64,000 nt of DNA from Pseudomicrostroma phylloplanum (lineage: Eukaryota; Basidiomycota; Exobasidiomycetes; Microstromatales): NCBI GenBank assembly GCA_039545275.1, contig BCHS01000005.1, positions 682,001 to 746,000 of the forward strand. Direction: 5' to 3'. Below, piece by piece: positions 1 to 12,051 of this stretch. Under the pieces are notes generated by a model that had not been told where the DNA came from, did no database searches, and saw nothing but the letters and a program-made list of their open reading frames with translations. Position 1 is the first letter of the stretch, and each line of letters starts with the position of its first letter. Position numbers and translations under genes: made by a program.

Positions 1-148
1 GAGCCCAGGTGACGGAAGTGCAACGTTCTCGAAAGTAACTGCCCCAGACCTCCACCGTACACGTCCAAGCTTTGGTCTCGTTGCCCTTCATCCGGAGCCG
101 TCGTGCACTGTTCGCGCCGAGGCCAGGTAGAGCACGACCTCGCTCACG

Positions 149-2802
149 ATGGGAATGGCAGCAGGCTCGGATGCCTCGGCATCAACGTCTACATCCACAA
201 TCTGGGCAGCATCGTCACTGGCCCCTCGCGGCCTGCTGTCATCTCTCTTTCACAGTCCCGGCACCGCCGCACCGTCGACGTCGGCACCTAATCCCACAGG
301 AGAGAGGAGGACCATCTACGGCGAAGGCGACAATGAGCGTCTTCCCCAGTTGACTAGGTTGCCATCGGCGCGCAATGATGGGCCAGCAGCTTTGCAGAAG
401 CCACTGCCTGTCAAGCAATCGTCACACACAGCAAAGGCTTCCGAGCCGGAGGTAGGCCAAGGCCTCGATGGAGCTGCTGCCGTGGGCCTAGCCGCTCAAG
501 CGCCCGAAGACCCTCTGTCGACGATGGACAAAAAGAAGAAGGTCAGGGAGAGGAGAATACTGCCGCCCCGCATGAGAAGGGTCTCATCCTTGTTGGCAGG
601 GTCAGGTCTTGAGGAACAACTGCTCAGCGCTGCTGAACCAATTCGTGAGCTAGCCTGGCTGAGGTTTCTGCTGCGACTTCTCGCAATTTTGACTGATGCT
701 ATGCTTGTCTCCCCTGTACAGAGAACCAACGCATTCTACCTGAAGGATGTGTCATTATCTTGTCGGCAGATTCGTATCATCTCACACAGGCTTACGAAGC
801 TTCACCCGAAGACGTAGGCATGGATAGCATCAGCTTCTTTTCGGATCCAGATGTAGCTCAGGCGTGCAGGGCAAAGGCTCTCATTGAGACTCCTGAGTTC
901 AAGCTCCGCGACGATTCTTCACAAATGGGCAAGACCAGAGGTGGGGCATTGAAGTCTGAAGAGGATACCTCGGACGCTGCGTACGAACGTCGCCATCGTC
1001 GCCCCGACAATCTCGAGAAGAAGCAAAGGAGATTGGAAAAAGAAAGACTCGTACGCGATCGCCAAAAGCTGAGGGAGAGAATAGAGCAACTTCGCACCGT
1101 CGACCCTCGAATGCTCGTACCAATCATTGCAGCTCGAGAACAGCAACGGCAGAATGCGTCCGCATCTACAGGCGATCCTGCACCCAGCGGGCCGTCACTG
1201 CGAGGCGCAGAAGCGGCAATGGGGCTCGGCAAGCAGCACATATCCGCTGAAGCTTCAGCAAATCTACGCAAAGTCGAGCGACTACGGAAAGAGCTCATTG
1301 CAGAGGCCACTGAAACCTTGCTGCGGTATGATGCTCTGCTGACGGAGACGCCCTCTCTGGTAGCCGGCGAGAAGCGCAAAGCGGTGGACCTACCCGCCGA
1401 GACGAACGACGGCTCTCTGTCGGAAGAACAGCCTCGCCAACCCTCCTCCACACGGGGTCGCTTGCATGTGACATTGGGAAGGAACAGGACATCGTCTCGG
1501 GGTGACGCGCCTTCCACGTCTCGTACGGTGAGCACAAGTTCGCCTTCGCACCGACGTGAAGACGGGAGTGGCAAGGTCGAAGTAACCAGGATCCATGCTC
1601 GCACGTCTGGTGGTAAATTCGCCCCAAAGACCGCCATCGGAACTCCGGGCGTCGCGGCCGTCGCGCCTGTTGGGTCTTCTGACCGCGGAGGACACGGCGG
1701 CGCTGGTGGTTCGCCTTCGGAGCACCGACCTCGCCCTCCGCGTCCCTCAGAACTACGTGCAAAGGCTGCCAAAGAGGCGGAGAGAGCGCGATTGGTCGCA
1801 TTGAACGGAGACGGTGCAGGATCTCCACCCGCTGTCCCACGAACAAGCTCGATCGCCCCCCGCGCGAGGCGTTCGGCATCGAGCCAAGAAATGTCGCCTG
1901 CTCCTGCTCTTGTCGCTTTCCTTGAGCATCGCCGTCAGGCCAATAAGACCGGGCCCTCCTTGACCGAACTGGATGCCTCCGATCGCCGCCCGCTGCGAGT
2001 CAAGTTGCGACTAGGAGCTAGGCCATCAACATCGAACAAAGTCGGCGGAGGAGACCAAGAGGAGACGATTGTCAAGGACGAGGCGGCTACCTTGGCAGCA
2101 CCGGAAGGCAGGCGCAAGTCCGCTGAGGAGGAGGTAGAGAACCGTCTCCTCTTTGCCGCGCCTGGTGCTCTCTCACTCGAGCAAGCACAAGCTATGATGG
2201 CAGCTGCGATGGCTAGAGCCAGAGGAGAGGAGGTGTCAGATCAAGCAAAGGATGCAACACCCACCGACTCTCACGCTGCTCACGTAGGACAGGGCTCTGT
2301 CGAAGAAAGCGAGACGCATGCCTCACTGCCTGGTACTACCGACAACGTCGCCGTGGACAGTGTATCGCCCATCAAGGTGGAAGACCCTGAAGCAAATGCG
2401 CCGTCGACGGATACCGCTACAGCATCAGGCTCTGCAACCACAGCCCAAGTCACTGCTGAGAAACCTGCCCAAGCCCCATCCTCTCCCACGAACAAGTATG
2501 ACTCGTACAGCGTCTCCCCGGCAGCTGCTTACATGCCAGGACGATCGGCGGCGGCTAGGGAGAGGGCTGCTGCTAACATCCCCTCGCGCCGCTCATCGGG
2601 ACGGGTCAAGGAGCTGGCAAAGGGCGCGTTCGGTGAGCGAGTGCCTGCGCGAGCACTCGTGAGGGAGGACTTTGGCAAATCGATGCTAGAGCTGTATCAG
2701 ACTTGGGGCGGGATTACTGGCAGCATGGGTGAAGCAGGTGCCGCGGTCACGACGACTGAAGCAACGGCGGGTAGTGAGGAGAGACCTATGGAATTGGATT
2801 GA
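149..2802 (+). CDS. Putative SAS4-domain nuclear protein (histone acetyltransferase complex subunit-like)
   Basis: Model: exons 149-644 and 722-2802, 858 residues. The 77-nt intron has donor GTGAGC and acceptor TGTACAG, with a CTGAT branch-like site, and joins the two frames in phase. The start is the first ATG of the open frame. The protein is mostly disordered and rich in Ser, Pro, Ala and charged residues. It has an ILPPRMRR-like basic patch near residue 140, a strongly charged helix around residues 235-280 (YERRHRRPDNLEKKQRR... LRERIEQLR), and a C-terminal SGR...AFGERVPARAL motif. This order (basic ILPxRxRR patch, RRH...KQRRxxKE helix, C-terminal FGxRVP) is what I recall of fungal proteins annotated with the SAS4 (Something About Silencing 4) domain, subunits of MYST acetyltransferase complexes. 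That assignment is from memory of the family and not secure; a generic charged coiled-coil protein is the alternative. Confidence 0.6.
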
Positions 2803-3205
2803 TGTATGTAATGTAACGACTTGTGCTATGCCTTGTAATGTCATGCCACGCCTCCTAGATTGGTGTCCTTTACGGTACATGAATCTGCTCCCTGGTGGTG
2901 ACTTGCAGCCAGGGCTCGCCAAGCAAGCAAGCGGGCGGGCGAGGCCTCTGAGGCGTGCGCCCCGTGGCTTGGAGGTCAGGCGGGCCACCCAACGTTGCGC
3001 GCCCCCGCGCCGCCCCGCTCAGACGGGCAGCGACCCAACGCCTCGTGGCCTGGCGGGGCAGCGCGGCCCAGCAATTTACTGGGACATCCAAGCATGGCCC
3101 ATCACACACACACATCTCACCCAACCCATCTCCACCCCTACCCACCCTTGCCCTCAGTCCACTACCTTACCCCTCCCACATCTTCAACCCCCACCGTTGC
3201 CAATC
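2803..3205. other. Intergenic region, 3' flank and NAP1 promoter
   Basis: No gene is visible. It holds a very GC-rich patch (about 2930-3070), a short CA repeat near 3103-3114, and a C/T-rich leader running into the NAP1 start codon, as is common in fungal promoters. Confidence 0.6.
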
Positions 3206-4902
3206 ATGTCGAGCAACCTGGAGATTGGAAAGTGAGTCATCTGCTTTGAGTCGTCTTTGTTCTTCAGTCGCCAGGGGGTACCACAAGCTGGTTACGCTAG
3301 GTGTGACTTTGTTGGGGCGGAGTATCGTTCGCCTGGCATCGATCATCGCGACGGTGAATCATCTCTTCCGGCGACGAGGACAATATCAGAGATAGACCTT
3401 GGGGGATGCAACACGAATCGATACTACACCGCGTCTTCTCGTGTACAGAGCTGCTTCAGAGTCCTGTCATCGCCAGAGCAAAGCACTGACCAACATCCCT
3501 CTACACCTGGTCGCATCCGTCTCCTCCCTTGCCTTACCTACTCTCAGGAACAAGAACGCCGACTACGTGGCACCCACCCCTCAGAACACTCCTCTCAGCA
3601 ATGCACCATTGACCAGGGAAGCTCTGTCTCGTCCTACTGTGGGAACCATCGGCGAGGAGAACGAGGACGCAGCTGGTGAGTGGCAGGCCCGGATGTACAG
3701 ACCGAGGTTGGTGAGCGCCGCGTCGATGACTGTCTGCTGACCAGACCACATCTCCACACTCTTGATCATCTTCTCTGTTGCTCGTGACCTCGCTGCTCGG
3801 TCTGGCTTCCTCACCATCAGAACTGACCGGAGCTCTGCAGAACCTGGATCTGCAGGGTATCGTCGGGGACAGGCTCGGCAGCCTGGTCGGTCGTTCCTCT
3901 GGATACATTGAGAGCTTGCCACCACACATCAAGCGACGTCTGGAAGGTCTGAAGGGTCTCCAGGTCGACCACACCAAGATCGAGGCCGAGTTCCAGAAGG
4001 AGATCCTGGAGCTGGAGAAGAAGTACGCCACTCGCTATGCTCCTCTCTACGAGCGAAGGTCTGCCATCGTCAACGGAAAGGAGGAGCCAACAAAAGAGGA
4101 GGTGCTCAAGGGCGAGGCTTCTGAGGCCGACGAGGAGGATGATGAGGACGAGGCTGAGGAGAAGACCTCGTACGCTGATGTAGAGGTCCCCGCAGATGCT
4201 GAGAAGGGTATCCCCGAATTCTGGCTCACTGCTCTCAAGAACCACGTTGCTCTCTCGGAGCTCATTGAGGAGAAGGATGAAGAGGCCCTCAAGGCTCTGA
4301 TCGACGTGCGCATGACCTACCTCACCGACGCCTCTGGCTTCAAGCTCGAGTTTGTCTTTGACCCATCCAAGAATGAGTTCTTCACCAACAAGTCCCTCAC
4401 CAAGACTTACTACTACCAGGACGAGATCGGATACTCTGGTGACCTGGTGTACGACCACGCCGAGGGATGCGAGATTGACTGGAAGGAGGGCAAGGACCTG
4501 ACCCACAAGGTCGAGACAAAGAAGCAGCGCAACAAGAACACCAACCAAACACGAACGGTCAAGCGCTCGGTCCCCACTTCCTCCGTGTTCAACTTCTTCA
4601 ACCCTCCCAAGCCCCCCAAGGGAGACGATGCTGATGAGACTACCGACTTCGATGAGATCGACGAGCGTCTGGAGCTCGACTACCAGATCGGCGAGGATCT
4701 CAAGGACCGCATCATCCCTCGTGCTGTCGACTACTTCTCTGGTAAGGCCTTGGCCTACGAGGACCTGGATGACGAGGACTTCGAGGACGAGGACGAAGAT
4801 GAGGATGACGAAGAGGACGACGATGACGAGGAGGAGCGCCCCAGGTCGACTGCTTCGCAGATGGCCGGTAGCCAGGACCCACAAGAATGCAAGCACCAGT
4901 AA
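3206..4902 (+). CDS. NAP1: Nucleosome assembly protein 1 (histone H2A-H2B chaperone)
   Basis: Model: exons 3206-3231, 3548-3675 and 3821-4902, 411 residues, close to the usual NAP1 length. Exon 1 is only 26 nt. NAP1 binds H2A-H2B dimers, assembles nucleosomes and shuttles them to the nucleus. Visible marks: the N-terminal NTPLSNAPL segment, the dimerisation helix starting SSGYIESLP and continuing KGLQVDHTKIEAEFQKE, ELEKKYATRYAPLYERR, the conserved IPEFWLTALKNH stretch, the SLTKTYYYQDE and GCEIDWKEGKDLT segments, VFNFFNPP, and a long acidic Asp/Glu tail. The protein ends CKHQ, a CaaX-like box that matches the prenylated C terminus seen in many NAP1 proteins. The third exon boundary at 3821 was chosen for phase and for a C/T-rich acceptor (CACCATCAG); an acceptor at 3744 is out of frame. 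Confidence 0.95.
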
Positions 4903-5669
4903 AGGAGGTGCAGGGCAGGCTATAAGACGATCGAGCATCAAAGAAAGGAGGAGAGCGCAAGGGCTCTCCCAGTGTCAAATTCGGGCAGGTGCTCAGGCTG
5001 GCTGGGTGCTGTCAAGGTTGTGGAATGAGATTTCGTTTTGTTTGCGTTAGATGCCGGCTTTGGGGAGGCAAGCCTGGGTGACGGCAGCAGTGGACCTCTT
5101 TTCCAGCATGCGGAGAAGAAAAAGCGGCAGTAAGGTGCGCTATTGCTGCTGCATCTACCTGCGGCCCTTCCCCTCTTCCCTTTTCTCTTTCTCCTGGTAC
5201 CTCATCTCTGGCCCGTCAAAGCTTTCTCGGCCTCTGTCTACGAAAGAGGGGATGCTTCTCCCATCTTCTGTAGGGCGAAGCCAAGTCAGTGTTCACCCTC
5301 TGTCGAGGGTTCTGATCCTGGACCCGAAGCAAGAACTTTCGCCTCCCCCCTTTCTCCCATGTGCCTGATCCTCTTGTCAATCCTCAGCTCTCTCATCTAT
5401 TTTTCTCTCTCGACTCAAGAAAACAAGTAACACAGCAGCATGGCGTTGACGGTAGCGGCGGTGTGAGGGGATGAGAATGAGCTTAGTCTACGCGGAGGTG
5501 GATCTTGGGGCCACAAGGGCCGGAGATACGGCGGAGTGGAGGCGGAGGCTAGGGAGGCGAATGATTTACAACGGCCCGAATCCCACGCACATGCCGGTCA
5601 AAAGTACCGTCTTCTTCTTCCTCGTTTTGCACTCCTGTCCTCATCTTCTCATCTCGGCGCAAGCGACTG
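4903..5669. other. Intergenic region without recognisable gene
   Basis: About 770 bp between NAP1 and the Nudix gene. It holds C/T-rich runs (about 5160-5200 and 5370-5425). Open frames here are short and show no family motif. Confidence 0.5.
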
Positions 5670-7532
5670 ATGCTTGCTTCCTCGTCTCGTCGTATCCTCC
5701 CCACTCCTCAATCAATAAGGTCGCTCCTTCGCTCAAGCACAAGCACAAGACCCTTTGCCACTGCAAGCAGCTTACGCACACGACTTTCACTCCCCCGCTC
5801 CACCGCCTCCCCCCTCCTCGCCGCCTCTACTTCTCGACCCACCATCATGTCGCCTCCTACTCCCCCCTTTCCCTCCTTCACCACGGTCAACTTCTACTCG
5901 GGCGGTACGCTGAACCGTCTGTCTTGGTTGCGCGATGATGCGAGCTTCCTCAACACTGCCCTCCAGCAGCCGAACACACGCATCGTTGTAATGCAGAATC
6001 TCAACCCATTGACATACAGCGGCAAGGCCACAGATGGGGAGGAAGGATACCTGGCTACCATGAGTTGGAGCGAGGTCAAGGAGCACGTGTTGAAGGCAGC
6101 TAGAGGCAGTGGCAAGGCCGCTGAGGACGAAGACGTCTTTGGTCCTGCTGCGTACGGTGTAGAGGCTCCCTCTCATCTCGAAGGACGAACGCTAGAGGCC
6201 TTTGGCAAGGCTACGGCGAGTATCGGGCCTACAGAAGTGGCATTTGTGTTCCTCGGAGTGGACGAGGAAGGTCAGGAGATTGCTTCGCTGCCTGGACAGC
6301 TGGCCACACGAGACGGACCGCAAGAGGGCGCCGAGCATTCCTCCTCGTCCAATGTCCCCGCCGGTACACCCTACTTTGCCCTCTCTCTCACCTACAAGTC
6401 CAAGAGTGTCGCTCTCTCTGATGCTTCTCCTATGAAGCCGCTAGAAGACGCTCTGGTCAACTCGGGCAAGTACGACTTTGTAGACACTCGCGCCCTCGGT
6501 CGAGCTGGCGAGTGGCCAATGCGGGATGCGGCCCTTGTAGCCCAAGCTCGTGCCCTGCTAGACTGGAACGAGCGCAACCACTTCTGCCCGAGCTGCTCTC
6601 GGAGACAGTACAGCGTCTGGGGCGGGTACAAGCGTGCCTGCACCAGCTCCTTGACCAAGCTCGGCGTCACGGCCGATGTGGGCGGTTCAGCCGGACACTA
6701 CGTCAAGTCTCTGATGAGCGCGCGGGCTTTGGAGCACGATGTGGCAGACAAGGAGCATGGCGAGTGTCCCACTACGACTACCCTGTCCAACTGCTGCTAC
6801 CCGCGAACGGATCCAGTGGTGATCATGGGCGTCTTGTCGCCTGATGGAGAGCGGATGCTCCTTGGCCGTCAGAAGAAGTGGCCGCCGGGCTTCTGGAGTT
6901 GCCTGGCAGGGTTCTTGGAGGTGGGAGAGTCGCTGGAGGAGGCCGTGAGGAGAGAGGTACTGGAAGAGGTAAGTAGGACCAGCATACCCGCCAACAAAAC
7001 GCTTCGGAGTCTCCACGATTGACCTCGGCCACCTTCATCCCCTCTCCTCTCCCAGGCCGGCGTCCCCATCGAGTCCGTCTGCTACCACTCGAGTCAAAGC
7101 TGGCCCTTCCCCAGTCAGCTCATGAACGGCGCCTTCGGCATCGCCAAGGCCTCTCCAGGGCACGACCTACCCCCTATCCGTCTCGACCTAGACAACGAGC
7201 TCGAAGCAGCCAAGTGGTACACCCGCGAGGAGATCCTCGCTGTGCTAGACTCTTCTGCCAAGAAGCACTTTTCCAGACAGGACGTAAAGCGCATCGAGGA
7301 TGCACAGAACCATGCTGGTGGAGCGGAACAGAAGGACCCGGGATCCATTGCCAATACGGACGACTCGAAGAATGGTGCTGGGGCGGACTTTAAGATTCCA
7401 CCGTCGACGGCTATCGCGCATGTTCTTATTGCTGCCTGGGCTAGGAAAGAGGCTATCCTCCCCCTTGCCAATGGAACCACCTCGGAGGTTAGCTCAGCGA
7501 CGGAGAAGCGACAGCAGCAGTCGAATATGTAG
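5670..7532 (+). CDS. NPY1: NADH pyrophosphatase, Nudix hydrolase (NUDT12/NPY1 type)
   Basis: Model: exons 5670-6968 and 7056-7532, 591 residues. The enzyme hydrolyses NADH to NMNH and AMP. Seen: an N-terminal domain (NFYSGGTLNRLSWLR), a zinc ribbon (FCPSC ... C ... CC followed by YPRTDPVVIM), a full Nudix box GFLEVGE...REVLEEAGV that is split by the 87-nt intron, and the NADH-pyrophosphatase signature SQSWPFP just downstream. Residues 1-59 before the second in-frame ATG (5847) are rich in Arg, Ser, Thr and lack acids, like a mitochondrial presequence. The C terminus is SNM, which resembles a weak PTS1 peroxisomal signal. Starting at 5847 would give the shorter, usual N terminus, so the gene may encode two forms. 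Function is firm; the targeting is inference. Confidence 0.93.
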
Positions 7533-7788
7533 AGGGGGGATACCAAGGACTCTGATGCCATAGCAGTCCTTTGAGAGTATTGTGCCATGTACTCTGCTCA
7601 ATCGCACCCAGTGTTGACTCTAAGATAATCGCACATGATTGCGTAGACGGTGTCGCATTGTCTGTCAAGTGCGCCGATAACGCATGTGTACCCGATGTGA
7701 TGTGTATCTCTATGCTCATGTGCTAACCCCGTCCTATCGATCTGACACCAGCCAATCTCTCAGTCCGGACTGGTCATGCGTGCCTCTG

Positions 7789-10116
7789 CTACGCAGACCA
7801 CTCTTGCTGAGCGTAGATTCGGAAGATGTCCTGCGTGGTGAGCTCATTCCACAAGCTCACATCCTCCCTCGTGTACACCTTCTCCTCCTGCAGCGAATTG
7901 AGGATCGCAATGATCCCCTTCTCGATAAAGTCCACCAGGACCACGTCCACCTTCTCCGTCGAGTCTGGAGCGAAAGCGGTGGTGTTGCCTTGTAGGGGGG
8001 TGGCAATGTAGCTGGGCACAGACGTGTAGGGGATGGCCCTGTGCAGCGTGTCGTCCCCGCGGGGCCCGTTGCCGACGGAGGCGGCGCAGGAGTCACTCGT
8101 GACATAGCCTAGAGAGCCGTCCTCGTTGGTGTTCATGCGGGCGTCGGCGGCAAGGTCAAGCTCGAGCAGGTCGGAGAGGTAGCGCTCACTTTCGCCTGCG
8201 GCGGCCGCCGGGCGAGAGCGGTCGTCCTTGATCTGCTGGGTATACTGCGCTGCGCGCCACGAGGAGAAGATGGGGCCGACCTCGCCAGATGCGTACGCAT
8301 CGCCACGATGCAGGTCTGCAACATCGTTCTCGCCATCATTTCGATCTTTCACTTGACGACGAGAGGGGTAGCCGCCTTCGCTCAGACGGCCGAGGATCTG
8401 CCTGGCATACCGATATTCGACGTCCTTGATGACGAAGAAGGCGTCTGTGAATGGACTGACGATGTACTGGTCGTTCTTTGTGAAGTCTCCGGAGTACAGA
8501 TCGAAGCGGACCTGGACAAAGCAAGGTTGGAATAAAGAAGGTAAGTCGAGAGCGTAAATGTAGTGTGAGCTAGCTGTAGCTTGGCACTCACCAGGCCTGA
8601 GTTTGCGATGATGAACCTTGGCGTGTCGTTTCGATTTGCATTCTTTTCCGAAGGGTTGTTCAAAACCACATCGGGAAGTATAGACCTGCCCAACAGACTG
8701 ATGACTGACAAGTTCGAGGAGATCGGATAGCGGTCGAGGAAGTAGTCCTGCGGAGCTACCCCGTAAATATCTGTCAAATTCCATTCGCTTGCAATGTCCG
8801 ACATCTTGTCAGTGATGGCCGTGCCATCTGCGGTATCGAAGCGCGAGTCGCTCAGACCCAGGTGGAAGGCGTAGTTGCGACGATTAGCATCGATGTACGA
8901 CCTCGAGTACGTCATAGTCTCACTTCCTGCAGACCGCGTCAGATTGACCGATAGCCAGCCGATTGTCTCGAGATACCGCCCTGCCTCGATGCCGATGGCG
9001 TTCTCGTCATACGAGTAGCAATCTCGAATGTGAGTGTGCCCACCCGAGATGAGGATGGGCGTATCCTTGTGCACTTTGCGGATGACATCAACTACTATCG
9101 GCCATGAGCCATACCTCACCGGCATGTGTCCTGCCAGGAGGAAGAAATCGGGCTCTTCTGCGATGGCCTCTGCGAACCACGTCTCTTTTACCATATCAGC
9201 AGGTGTCTGGATTGTGATTCCGCCATCTTGTCCCTTGAATTCGAAGAGAATACCTAGTGACGTGACCCGACGGCCTTGAGTAGTGTTGAATTTGACGTAG
9301 CGCTCGCCCATGACGTGTGAAACATTGCGACCTAGCTGCTCATCGTAGATCGAGATGTTGACGTTCGAAGAGACATACCTGTGTTACAAGGGATGGCGGT
9401 GTCAGCGGACAAGGACAAAAAAACGTGCTGGGATCTCCCAAGCGTCCTCACCTTCCCTTCTGAGCTGGGACAAAGTTCTTGTATGTGTCATAAGCCACGC
9501 CATACTTGTACAGCTCATGATTACCCACCGACAGCAGGTCGTAAGGGACTTGCGAGTGGATCTCGTTAGAGACGTGTCCATCCGTGTCACCTTCTGGGAA
9601 TCCGTCCGAAAGCCCGTCCCCGTCGTGGAGATCGCCGGAGTCGACTACGAGGAGGTCGACGCCCCGCTGGGCGGCTAAGTTGCGCAAGTGTGAGACAAAG
9701 GAGGCAAAGTCGCCAAAGTCTCCACTGTAGTTGGGGTCTGGCTGAGTGGAATGCAGATGACCTTGATACCAGCCGTGCTGAGCAGTAGCGTGAATGCCGG
9801 GCGGCAGGGAGATAGCGGGTCAGATCCGAAGCTATTGCGCAGCTATACGTTGCTGACTACCCGCCCGCTGCTGTAGTACACTCACGATATCAGTCGTGGC
9901 CACGACCTGCACATCTCCCCAGATCAAGGGCGAGAGCAGATCATCTCCTCTTGTCGGCTGCGTAGCATAGCGGGAGCTCCTCTTGCCGAGGCCATGCTGA
10001 TGGTCGAGGTCCCCACAGGCTCGAACCAGAGGGGACAGTGATGCTACGGCCAGCAGCAGACAAGCAATGATGGTGAGCTTCCGCTGCTGCAGTGTCGGTG
10101 TGCTTCTGGAGTGCAT
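7789..10116 (-). CDS. Secreted calcineurin-like metallophosphoesterase (5'-nucleotidase family, YHR202W-like)
   Basis: Model on the minus strand: exons 10116-9886, 9777-9452, 9378-8592 and 8511-7789, 688 residues. The N terminus has a hydrophobic signal peptide (LTIIACLLLAVASLSPLV, about residues 13-30). Metal-binding motifs of the binuclear phosphoesterase fold are all present in order: TTDIHGW, DSGDLHDGD, GNHE, AGHMPV and GGHTH. The C-terminal half resembles the 5'-nucleotidase-related region of fungal secreted phosphoesterases such as yeast YHR202W. It probably acts in the vacuole or outside the cell on nucleotides or other phosphate esters; the substrate cannot be read from sequence. Introns are 73-108 nt. 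Confidence 0.88.
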
Positions 10117-10728
10117 TGTGCTGTGGAGGGATGTACCGTCAGCTTCCTCTCTCCTTTGAGCCAAAGGATTGTGGTAGTGTGACGGTACAGACAGGCGGGT
10201 CAGGACGATAGTATGTAGCCTATCGAGGGAGGAGCTGGGGGACGCAACGTGCTTGTCGGTCCCGGGTCCCCCGTGCACGGGCGGGACGGAAGTGGATCTG
10301 GCACACGTCGGGGCAAAACGCCTTGCAGCAGGGGGGAAGGGGACGCCCATTTCTGGGTGTGGGACACTTCTTCCCCCCCTGGCCGTCCTCCTGCAGTCAT
10401 CCCTTCAACCACAGACTAGTCGCACCTTGCAGGACAGGACACGTCGTCATGACTGCCTTCCCCCGCTTCTATGCAGCCGACAGTGTTCCTCTGCATCAGC
10501 CGCTTCCAGCTCCGGGGCTGAAGACCAATTTACGCGAGCCTCCACGCTCCGCGTTCCGTGGGACGTGCTTAGCCTAGCAAAATGTGGAGTGCACACATGA
10601 AAGGATCTCATGCTCTCAGAAGTTCTCGTGCTCGCCTCCCGTTGCTATACGTAGCAAAGGCATTCACTAGCTAACACACAACTTCATTGAGACGAATCAG
10701 ACCTTCCTAGCAGCTCGACAATTCCAAC
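10117..10728. promoter_or_regulatory. Divergent intergenic region (612 bp)
   Basis: It separates the phosphoesterase gene (leftward) from the HhH gene (rightward), so it must hold both promoters. A perfect 12-bp palindrome, CCCGTGCACGGG, lies at 10270-10281. No gene is visible. Confidence 0.45.
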
Positions 10729-11931
10729 ATGGCTCCCAAGAAGCGAAGCGCTGCTCAAAGTGGTCGAAGCAAAAAGGCTCAGAAGAAAGAGTCGCCCCAG
10801 CCTCAAGAAGAAGTGCAGCTCGACACCCGCACCCTCCTCTCCTGGCTCCTCAGTGACGAGGCTCTTTCCCTTGCCTACCCACCCATCGAGGCTGGTAAAG
10901 GCGAGGTAGACTGGTCGAACGCAGAGGTGCAAAAGGGCGGGAAGAAGGCTCCTCCCCCTCCTCTCGAACGCGGCGGGGAGAGCAAGAACTCCAAGGACGG
11001 AGGAAAAGGAGAAGAGGAAACGCCCCTTCTCTACCCTGCTCCCTACCCGGCCTTCTCTCCTTTCTTGACGTTGGTCTCGTCGTACCTCCTCTCCAAGCCC
11101 ATCTCGCACAAACTCGGACTCCGTACAATCTCCACGGCACTTAATGCCCCTTTCAACCTGCGCACTCGCAGCGCCTGGGAAGAAATCGGGTATGAGGGCA
11201 GGAGGAGAGTAATGTGGGAGGCCAAGACGCAGCACAAGGAGAAGAGCGCAGAGCAACTCGGGGATGTACTCCAAGGTCTTCGGGAGCTCGAGGGCGATAA
11301 GAAGGGGGACGAGCACGAGGATGAGTTGAGGGAGTTGAAGAGTGAGGTTGATAAAGCTGCGAAGGATATCAAGGGTGCGGAGAGTAGAGCGGGAGCGAAG
11401 GAGGCTGTGCAGGAGCACTTGACGAAGATCAAGGGGCTGGGTAAAGGAGCTTGCGAAATCTTCATAAGGTGAGCAGGTCGAAATTGGTGGAGGCTTTGAA
11501 GAAACATCGTGGAGCATCACTGACACGGGAAATGTCCCTTCATATCGGTCATCGAAAGGAGAATTCAACATCCCTGGGCCTCTCTATACCCCTACGCCGA
11601 CTCCCGCTCCCTAGAGTACGCCCACGAGATCGGACTCCTCAAGGAAGGCCTGCCCGAAAAGGACTACACGGCGCCAGAGGACATGGACGACCTGATCCTC
11701 CAGCGCTCAAAGGACCTCCTCGCCGTCTGCAGAGAGGCTGGCCTCGGTGGTGCGGAAGGCGGGGATGGGGAGAGGGAGAAGTTCGTGCGTCTGCTCGATG
11801 TGCTGGTTGGATTGGGGTTGCAGAAGCAGTTGGTTGAAGCACGGAAGAGAGCCGCTGGTGGGGGCGCCGCCAACGGTGGAGCAGAGGAAGATGTGAAGGA
11901 GGAGAAGGAGGCCGATACCGCCGAGGCGTAA
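10729..11931 (+). CDS. Helix-hairpin-helix protein related to the HhH-GPD fold, fungal, function unknown
   Basis: Model: exons 10729-11468 and 11559-11931, 370 residues, joined by a 90-nt intron in phase 2. The N terminus is a Lys-rich nuclear-type tail (MAPKKRS..., residues 1-30). The middle holds a conserved-looking helical region (PFLTLVSSYLLSKPISHKLGLRTI). A helix-hairpin-helix spans LTKIKGLGKGACEIFI (about residues 231-246). It is followed directly by RRIQHPWASLYPYADSRSL, which resembles the region after the hairpin in HhH-GPD DNA glycosylase-like proteins. The catalytic Lys of bifunctional glycosylases and an iron-sulfur Cys cluster are not seen. The C terminus is charged (EEDVKEEKEAD). 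Likely DNA binding; no enzyme activity can be assigned. Confidence 0.8.
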
Positions 11932-12051
11932 TTTTGACGTAACTAATACCACTGCTTTCTCAGCCAAACAAACCGTAGCTGTGCGCCGTAAGGCTCCAAG
12001 AGGTGTAATGAAGTGTATTGCTTGCCTAGACTCCCTGTCTCGCAAACGATT

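Noticed and set aside
3817..4941. 374-residue open frame antisense to NAP1
   Set aside because: Acidic GAG/GAC-rich codons give few stops in the reverse frames; it is Leu/Val-rich shadow sequence without motifs.
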